This document shows positions 57,107-64,000 of a stretch of 64,000 nucleotides of DNA, in pieces. Below the pieces are notes generated by a model that saw only the letters and a list, made by a program, of their open reading frames with translations, made no database searches and was not told the origin of the DNA. This DNA is from Mauremys mutica (lineage: Eukaryota; Chordata; Testudines; Geoemydidae): NCBI RefSeq assembly GCF_020497125.1, contig NC_059081.1, positions 14,045,105 to 14,109,104 on the forward strand. Reading direction: 5' to 3'. Position 1 is the first letter of the stretch; each line of letters starts with the position of its first letter. The position numbers and the translations under genes are program-made.

Positions 57107-57179
57107 GGTGAAATCCTAGTCCCACTGAAGTCAATGAAAAAACTCTCATGGACTTAATTAGGGCCAGGATTTCACCCTC
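57107..57179. mobile_element. GGGTGAAATCCTAG hairpin MITE, well preserved
   Basis: GGGTGAAATCCTAGTCCCAC and GGGCCAGGATTTCACCC form inverted arms of about 14 bp around CTGAAGTCAATGAAAAAACT. TCT occurs on both flanks and may be a 3-bp target duplication. Related copies lie at 43048 and 59584. Confidence 0.65.
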
Positions 57180-57189
57180 TAACTTCTCA

Positions 57190-57290
57190 AAAAGAACAGG
57201 AGTACTTGTGGCACCTTAGAGACTAACAAATTTATTTGAGCATAAGCTTTCGTGGGCTACAGTCCACTTCTTCGGATGCATGGAATGGAA
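57190..57290 (-). repeat. Second copy of the hammerhead-like repeat
   Basis: On the minus strand it reads CCGAAGAAGTGGACTGTAGC, then CCACGAAAGCTTATGC, then GTTAGTCTCTAAGGTGCCAC and AGTACTCCTGTTCTTTTTG. GAAA and the stem are kept, but the CTGATGA box reads CCGAAGA. It complements the 37754 copy, which keeps CTGATGA but has lost GAAA. Confidence 0.55.
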
Positions 57291-58261
57291 CATATAATGT
57301 TGGGTTACTGAGGCAACAGTGTAGATTGTTTTCCTCAGGGAAAACAAGTGCTTTAGTGAGTTCAACTTTGTTCAACGGTCAAACAGACCCATGTTAAAAA
57401 CATATAGGCAACGTTAGCTGAAAATGTGTGGAACATCTTAAAATCCATACAGCTCCCTATCCAGCCAAGAAGTCCTACATGATTTGACTTTATTGAGAAA
57501 TGACAAATCACCACATAGATAGATAGACAAATATAGATATGTTAAAAAACACTCAGAGAATGACTATGCAAAGCTATGCAAATCTTGGTGCCTTTTAATC
57601 ACAAAAGCAAGGTTTGGATTGCTTATAACTCTAAAATTATTTATTTTCTTCCAAAAGGAGGAAACTATTTTTAAAGTCACATGGAAAAGATAAATCAGAA
57701 GTATGTTTATTCGAATGCATGAGTTTCCAAAGAACAATCCTTTCTGAAACTGGGCAAGTTTTGTTGTTTTGTTTGTTTGGTTGTTTTTTTTTTAATACTG
57801 TGGATTGTTTCTTCAGAGTATTCCCATTATATTAAATAGTGATATATATGAGTGCAATGAAAAATGAAAGCTGGCAGACACAGTCGAAGCTAAAGAAATC
57901 TCCACAGGAGTTTGGATACAAAACTACAATTTTGCCGTAAGTGATGAATGCAAACCAGGGTTCTTTTGAATGCTAGCCTTTGAAAAATGCATACTTCAGA
58001 GGCTTAAAATGTTTCATGCATGAAATATGCATTTTCCCTTATTTTATTTTAAAATTATTACAAAAACCAAAGCTTTTTAATCATCTCTTTAAGTTCTTAT
58101 CTACTCACTACAATTTTTATGCAAAGATTTTTGAGAGACTTAATATTAACAGTAAAAAATGCTGAAGAATTTCCAACCACTCCTGCCCTCAAAACAGACA
58201 TTAAGAGCAGCATCCTGGGGAAAACAAAGCGGAGGTTGTGTCTATGGATTTGAGCAGATTA
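57291..58261. other. Unassigned AT-rich non-coding stretch
   Basis: A short (GATA)n tract lies near 57516-57530. No gene recognised. Confidence 0.4.
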
Positions 58262-58375
58262 AAGTCTAGACTCTGGTTCTGTTGCTGGTCAGATTTCACT
58301 AGGTGACTTGGGACAAGTCATCTAATATCTCTGCATTTCAGTTCACTCATCTTTAACAAGGGAGGAGGAACACTT
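58262..58375 (+). repeat. tRNA-derived SINE fragment
   Basis: ACTAGGTGACTTGGGACAAG and TCTCTGCATTTCAGTTCACTC match the centre of the SINE family. Confidence 0.45.
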
Positions 58376-58479
58376 TGTCCCATCTAAGCAGTGTTACAAA
58401 ATTGTAATTAGGGCTTATAAAATCCTTCAAAATCCTGAGATGAAATTATATATTTTATACACACGCATACCCACACACC

Positions 58480-58585
58480 CACTATTATTTATTATTTGTA
58501 TTCCAATAGTGCCCACAAAGCAGTAGACACCGTCCTCATCCAAGGAGGAGTGTCCCTGCCCCAAAGAGTTTACCACAAAGTCATC
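58480..58585 (-). repeat. SINE tail fragment
   Basis: TATTATTTGTATTCCAATAG ... TGTCCCTGCCCCAAAGAGTT is the same tail as in the 2100-2520 copy, in the same orientation. Confidence 0.5.
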
Positions 58586-59249
58586 ACTGTTCATCATCAC
58601 TAAAAGAAACTGAGACTGTCATTGTGTTTACCAGATGAGCACTTTGTATGGAGCTAATTGCTACTTTTGGTACAAGAATACTCGATGTTTGCAAATATGT
58701 AAATACTAGTTAGTGGCTAGATGAAGTGCCAGTAGATGGTGCTTATGTATATGTAACGTATGTCCTGCGTTTTGTATGGCCAATACACCTTATTGTTGTG
58801 CAGAGCAAGTGGCTTCCTTTGGGCAGCTCTTTACCATTTTCAGAGTTGTACATAACCCTAACTCTAGCCCTAAATCAGCTTTGAATTATAACATTGAAAC
58901 CTAATCTGGATTTGAACTTCGGCTTCCCAAAAAACTAAAAGTTCCTACAGATCTTGCAATACTCCATGCAGCTTCCTGATAACTCTCACACCCTCTCCCA
59001 CACTCAGATAGGAACCAATTGCAGAGAAAGAGAATACAGTCAGGCTAGATTACAGCAGTGTCAATATCCTGTTCACTTTAATTTAGTAAAAATGTTATCC
59101 TAAAAACTGCCTCAGTTATCATTGAAATACTACAGAGCCCATGTCTACTTAACAAACCAACAAAATGTTTCTTCCATGAAAGTCTTGCAATGACAAGTCA
59201 TACAAAAAAGAAAGAAAGAAAAAAGAGAGTAATTGTTATAAAACAAAAA
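58586..59249. other. Unassigned non-coding stretch
   Basis: A purine-rich AAAGAAAGAAAGAAAA tract lies near 59205-59222. No gene recognised. Confidence 0.4.
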
Positions 59250-59450
59250 CATAGAATCATACAGTAATAGAAATGTAGGGCTCAAAGGGACCTCATAAAG
59301 TCATCTAGTCTAGCACTGAGGCAGGACCAAGTAAACACAGATTATTCCACACAGGTATCTGTCCAACCTGTCTTAAAAACCTCCATTGAAGTGGATTCCA
59401 CATGAACAGATTGGAAATATCCAACACACAACGAATTATACAACTTCCTC
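59250..59450 (-). mobile_element. CR1 LINE 3' fragment
   Basis: The plus strand reads ATAGAATCATACAGTAATAG, CTCAAAGGGACCTCATAAAG, GAGGCAGGACCAAGTAAAC and GTCCAACCTGTCTTAAAAACC, the reverse of a CR1 3' UTR. It differs from the copy at 15535 and belongs to another CR1 subfamily. Confidence 0.65.
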
Positions 59451-59583
59451 TCCCTGGGAAAGAACTTTGTTACTAGCAAAATTATTATGATGATGATCCC
59501 CTTCTATAGCTTGCTGCTGGCTTTCCACGCCCCTGATATCTACATTTAGAATATAAATTGTAGGTGAGTTACCCAGAAAAGGA

Positions 59584-59650
59584 ACTTGAGGTGAAATTCT
59601 GTAGCCAATAGCAAAACTTCCATTGACTTCAATGGGGTGAGATTTCACCC
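59584..59650. mobile_element. GGGTGAAAT hairpin MITE
   Basis: GAGGTGAAATTCTGTAGCC and GGGGTGAGATTTCACCC arms flank CTTCCATTGACTTCAATGG. Confidence 0.5.
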
Positions 59651-59664
59651 TTGTTCATTATGTT

Positions 59665-61045
59665 GTCCTGTTAAAAACATAAGAATGGCCATACTGTGTC
59701 AAACCAATGCTCCATCTAGCCCAGTATCCTGTCTTCTGACAGTGTCCATTGCCAGATGCTTCAGAGGGAATGAACACAATGGGGCAATTATTAAGTGGTC
59801 CATCCCCTGTTGTTCAGTCCCAGCTTTTAGCAGTCAGAGCATGGAGTCACATCCCTGACCATCTTGGCGAATAGCTATTGATCCACTATCCTCCATGAGT
59901 TTCTCTTCTCAACCCAGTTATACTTTTGGCCTTTACAACATCCTCTCACAATGAGTTCCACAGGTTGACTGTGCAAGGTGTGAGGAAGTACTTCCTTATG
60001 TTTGTTTTAAACCTACTGCCAATTAATTTCATCAGGTGACCCCTGATTCTTGTGTTATGTGAAGGGGAAAATAATGCATCCTTATTCACTTTCTCCAGAC
60101 CATTCATGATGTTATAGACCTCTATCATATTCCCCCCTTAGTCATCTCTTTTCTAAAATAAACAGTCCCAGTCTTTCTAATCTCTCCTCATGTGGAAGCT
60201 ATTCCATACTCCTTATCATTTTGTTGATCTTCTCTCTACTTTTTCCAATATATCTTTTTTGAGATGGAGTGAGCAGAACTGCACACAGTATCCAAGGTGT
60301 GGATGTACCATGGATTTATAGAGTGCCATTATAATATTTTCTGTCTTATTATCTGTCCCTTTCTCAGTGGTTCCTAACATTGTTAGCTTTTTTGACTGCC
60401 GCTGCTCACTGAGCAGATTTTTCAGAGAAGCATCCACAATGACTCTCAGATCTCTTTCTTCAGTGGTAACAGCTAATTTAGACCCCATCATTGTGTGTGT
60501 CTAGTGGTGACTATGTTTTGCAACTTTGCATTTATCAACACTGAATTTCAGCTACCATTTTGTTGCCCAATCACCCAGTATTGTGAGATCCCTTTGTAAC
60601 TCTTCACAGTCACTCTAGACTTAACTATCTTGAGTAATTTTGTACCAGCTGCAAACTTTGCCACCTCACTGTTTACCCTGGTTTTCAGATCATTTATGAA
60701 TATGTTAAATGGCACCTGTCTCAGTACAGAGCCTGAGGGGACCCCACTATTTACTGCTCTATATTGTGAAAACTGACCATTTATTCCTACCCTTTGTTTC
60801 CTATCTTTTAATCAGTTACTGACCCATAAGAGCACCTTCCCTCTTCTCCCATGACTCCCTACTTTGCTTAAGAGCCTTTGGTAAGGGACTTTGTCAAAGG
60901 CCTTCTGAAAGTCCAAGTACACTATATCAACTGGATGACCCTCATGCACATTGTTGACACCCTCAAGGGATTCTAAAAGATTGGTGATGAACGATTTGTC
61001 TTTACAAAAGCAGCGTTGACTCTGCCCCAAAATATCATGTGCCGT
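59665..61045 (-). mobile_element. Older CR1 LINE copy
   Basis: The 3' end lies on the plus strand at AACATAAGAATGGCCATACTG, followed by CATCTAGCCCAGTATCCTGTC, typical of an abundant reptile CR1 subfamily. Coding remnants lie farther up to about 61030. It is 5'-truncated within the reverse transcriptase. Confidence 0.8.
60216..61040 (-). pseudogene. CR1 reverse transcriptase, decayed
   Basis: The minus frame near 61000-60812 has SFITNLLESLEGVNNVHEG and VDIVYLDFQKAFDKVPYQRL, with the first catalytic Asp kept. The FADD motif has become FAAG (AKFAAGTKL, about 60642-60668), so both catalytic aspartates of the core are lost. The frame at 60491-60216 gives EERDLRVIVDASLKNLLSEQ and MALYKSMVHPHLGYCVQF. 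Multiple stops lie between. It has no function. Confidence 0.8.
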
Positions 61046-61649
61046 AAGCACCACACGCACTTGCAGAGCAATAACGATGGCTGTCTTGCTGGAATCCATT
61101 TTAAGATCCATGTTTTACCTAGGAAGGAATCCTTATTTTACCACTGCCAGAACACTGCTGTATGGTATGCTCCCTTCCATGTGGTCTTGTCATCTCCCTT
61201 CTGCAGACCCACATCATATACACTCCCAAACGCTCATGTATGCTTAAGAGATACAAGAAAAAGTTGTCAAGACTGTGATCATAACCAGGTTATATGTGTT
61301 ATATTTCACTTGTACCCAGCCTGTCCACTCATGCTAAAAATCCAACAGCTGATAGGAGCAAGGAAAGCACTTGTACCTTCCTCATTGAGGAAGGAGCATA
61401 TTAAGCATCTTTCAGGAAGTAAAAACATTACTCTTAAAAAAGAATGTGCAATATACACGTCGAGCTTCACTCTGTTTGGATGAGTCACAAAACAAAGATC
61501 TGGGTCACTTGTGTTCAACAAGGATTCCATGAATAACTTAAGAACTAGAGGCAATGATAAAAACTGGAATTTGACCAGTACACAAGAGCTAACAACCCTG
61601 CACTTACGAGTAGTACCAGGGCTGTTAAAACTAGATTACCTCACCATGA
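61046..61649. other. Unassigned non-coding stretch
   Basis: No gene recognised. The 155-codon plus frame at 61016-61483 overlaps the CR1 end and shows no domain. Confidence 0.4.
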
Positions 61650-62046
61650 CAGGGTGGCCTGCCTCTTTAAGGGTCTGAGTTTAATTAGCTGAGCATGGAG
61701 GAGCTGATTCTCCTATAAAGAGCAGGAAGCCGTGGAGAGAGTTGAGGCTCAGCTGGTTGTAGAGGAACTGCAGAGAATGAGAAAGACTCCTGCAGGAAAG
61801 AACCTAAGACAAGGGGAGTTGCTCCAGCTAGGAAGGCCTGGGAGTAGCCTGCTGAAGCTGGGAAGACCCTCAGGCACCAGGGAAGTTTTCAAATAGTGCC
61901 TGAGGGAGAAGGGGATGTGCCCAGAGAGAAGACCTTTTGTATTTATTTTGTTATTTATGCCCTAAGGAGAGTTATTATTTAACAGAGAGAAGCCTTTTGA
62001 GAATTATTGAGCAGTCAAAGAGGAGAAACTGAGGCAGGCCACCTAC
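61650..62046. mobile_element. Candidate TIR element, about 0.4 kb
   Basis: The left end CAGGGTGGCCTGCCTCTTT and the right end GAGGCAGGCCACCTA pair as inverted repeats of about 13 bp. The interior is purine-rich (GGAGCTGATTCTCCTATAAAGAG ... GTATTTATTTTG). No clear target duplication, so the class is uncertain. Confidence 0.45.
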
Positions 62047-64000
62047 AGAATGACATCCGGCCAGAAGGGAGTAGTCGGGACACTCACCTATAGAGTCCCT
62101 CTGATGATATGCTGTAAAGTTCTCTAACAAACCAGTAATAGGACTGACAGTAAGGGTTTTTTGAGAGGAGGCAGTTTCTAGAAACTGAGTTTTATTAAGA
62201 AAAAAGCAGCTTTGATCATGGGGTTTTTTTTCTTCATTTTGAAATAGGGGTAAATTCCCACCACTCTCTCAGTTCTCTAGTTTTGCCTCCTTTCCCCCCA
62301 ACCCACTGGGAAAAGTTTAAAAGTGTTGAAAAGGCAAAACTCCCCCTGCCCCCCAGCAAGACAGCTTTTTGTTTTACTTAGAAAAAAATTAAAATTCCCA
62401 CCTAACACCCCCCAAAATAGAAGAAAAGAAATAAAAAGGAAAACAAACACTATTCATTTTCTTCTGACATTTTAATGAAAAACAAAACAACCAACCATCC
62501 CCATTTTCCCCCAAAACAAAATTTCAACCAGTTGTACCTAGTGGTCACTATATCCCAGTGCCCAGGCCTCCAGATAAGGTAATCTGATTCAGGCCTAATT
62601 GTGCTGCCAACATCCCATTATGTCATCTGGAAGTCTGCCATGTGGAATTCCATGCCTAGAGATACATCTCCCATTCGCCTTTCTAAGAGAAAACACATTT
62701 GTTCAATACTTTTATTAGGCCAGGCTCGCTTCCTCTGACTGCTCGTAGCAGCTCTGAATAATTTTCAGGAGGAATGGTAATGTTAACTTTACTTTTAAGA
62801 AGATAAATGCTAATTCTCTACCTTTTAAGTAGGTAGATATGTGAGTTGATTAAGGACCTCTACTTTTTTGTTAAAGCAACAACAATATGTGTGAGGCCAT
62901 TATTACTGTTAAAAACCAAACACACTTGTTTCCTCGAGTGAAGGTTTTTTCAAATCAAAATTCACTAAAATGCCTTAAATTCAGGAACTTCAGAGACCTG
63001 GCTTGACACACACTGATCCCAAGAGGAGCCATCTCATCGGATTTATACACTCTCTAGATCGCGTTCACAAACAGCTGTTTTCACCACTAGGTTTATTCTC
63101 AAAGTTCAATTACCTGCATCAGATTAAAAAACCATCCTGCTCCAAGTCAGCTCGATTATTATTTTTCTTTGGTGAAAGAAGGGGAATTCAGTTGGGCATG
63201 TAAGGCTGAATGGTGCCTCCCCTTCCTGGCATAGAGGGCCAGAACCGGGAAGCCTACACACCCTATGCATGCTGTGAAGTTGTGCTCTGCAGGAGTGGGC
63301 TCGAGAGAGGGGAGGGATGGAGCCAATGGGTATATAAACCCTGGATCCACTGGCTATTTCTTCCTGCAGATGGGCAGAGACAGAAATCAGGGATCTACCT
63401 TTGCCCAAAAGCAGCATTAGCGGCAGGAGAGTGACTTTGGCGTTTCTCCACCTGTGGAGAAGGATTTCTCTCTTCCAAATACCCAGATGTCTTCAGAGAT
63501 GGAGGCAGCTGTTTCTCAGCCTATTTTTTAAATGGATTTTCAATGCTTACGTCACTTATTATGGGAAGTTGGCGCGGGAGGGGGGGAAGAGGAGTAGTTT
63601 GAGCTCTCACCTTTTAAATCCTTAAGAAAAGCTAAACTGTTGCTCAATTTAGTCTATCAAAGCTCATTATCTCAGGTTAGTCTGTACCTGTGGGTAGAAA
63701 TGCAAATGAACAACGTAGCAGAAGGCCCTCATAGACAGTGCTCTGCTAGCAGTTCCTTCCCTTAACACCAAATGCAAAGGTAACAGAATTCAAGGGAAAG
63801 ACTCTTGTTGACCTCAGCAGGCTTTAGATCAGGCCCTTATATACTCAGGAAGCTTGAGCATCTACCTAATGTCAACAGCAGCAGTATGGCATATCATCCT
63901 CCCAGTACCAAAAAAAGGGGAAACAGAAAATAAGAAGGAAAGAGACTTTTGACACAATCTCCTACTGTATGGAGAGCTACCTTGTGCCCCTCTCCTTTGG
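62047..64000. other. Unassigned non-coding stretch
   Basis: About 62215-62535 is A/C-rich and may be a decayed GAGCTGGTTGAAAA-family MITE (ends TTTCAACCAGTTG). A CCAAT and a TATATAAA box lie at 63323-63338. No host gene is recognised to the window end. Confidence 0.35.
63323..63338 (+). promoter_or_regulatory. CCAAT/TATA-like motif pair
   Basis: AGCCAATGGGTATATAAACC contains CCAAT a few bases before TATATAAA. The spacing is closer than in most Pol II promoters, and no recognised gene follows. It may be chance. Confidence 0.2.

Noticed and set aside
1..64000. Host protein-coding exons
   Set aside because: I looked for conserved domain motifs in all frames of the long ORFs and found only transposon proteins. 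Short host exons could still be missed without a search.

Overview
The window looks like intergenic or intronic chromosomal DNA from a reptile, most probably a cryptodiran (hidden-necked) turtle. The clue is the set of transposable elements: a tRNA-derived SINE of the tortoise Pol III/Cry type with a CR1-like tail (6760-6943), several CR1 LINE copies, hAT elements with TIRs beginning TAGGGCTGTCAA, and a PIF/Harbinger element with TIRs ending in GTCTACACTA. I recognise no host exon, tRNA, rRNA, CRISPR array or bacterial feature. All supportable coding sequence comes from transposable elements. Species and family names come from recognising sequences, not from a database search.

Layout. 1-15.5 kb is mostly AT-rich unassigned DNA with old SINE and MITE copies. 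15.5-17.5 kb is a 5'-truncated CR1 LINE on the minus strand whose reverse transcriptase frame is still open. 17.5-25.4 kb holds unclassified repeats, two TIR elements and a (CA)n microsatellite.

25.4-31.35 kb is a four-level nest. A fold-back hAT element (25383-31352) is split by an RTE-type LINE fragment (26955-31233). That LINE is split by a second hAT element (27730-31170) with a perfect 8-bp target duplication. The second hAT has lost the middle of its transposase, where a C-rich hAT-like fragment (28837-29498) now sits. Directly beyond it, 31535-36333 is a complete PIF/Harbinger transposon with TCA target duplications. It carries two convergent genes: a DDE transposase broken by one nonsense codon and one frameshift, and a two-exon Myb/SANT-like partner gene whose reading frame and splice sites look intact.

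36.3-64 kb is mainly unassigned DNA studded with SINEs, CR1 pieces, MITEs and microsatellites. Clear insertions with boundaries are a CR1 inside a TIR element (43296-44829), a 385-bp TIR element with 8-bp target duplications (47081-47465) and a 107-bp hAT-type MITE inside a SINE (53947-54053). Two copies of a repeat carrying a hammerhead-ribozyme-like core lie at 37754-37842 and 57190-57290.

Working together: the Harbinger transposase and the Myb-like protein are the two proteins that such elements use together for transposition. CR1 supplies the reverse transcriptase that the Cry-type SINE is thought to borrow through its matching 3' tail. The nesting gives a relative age order for the families.
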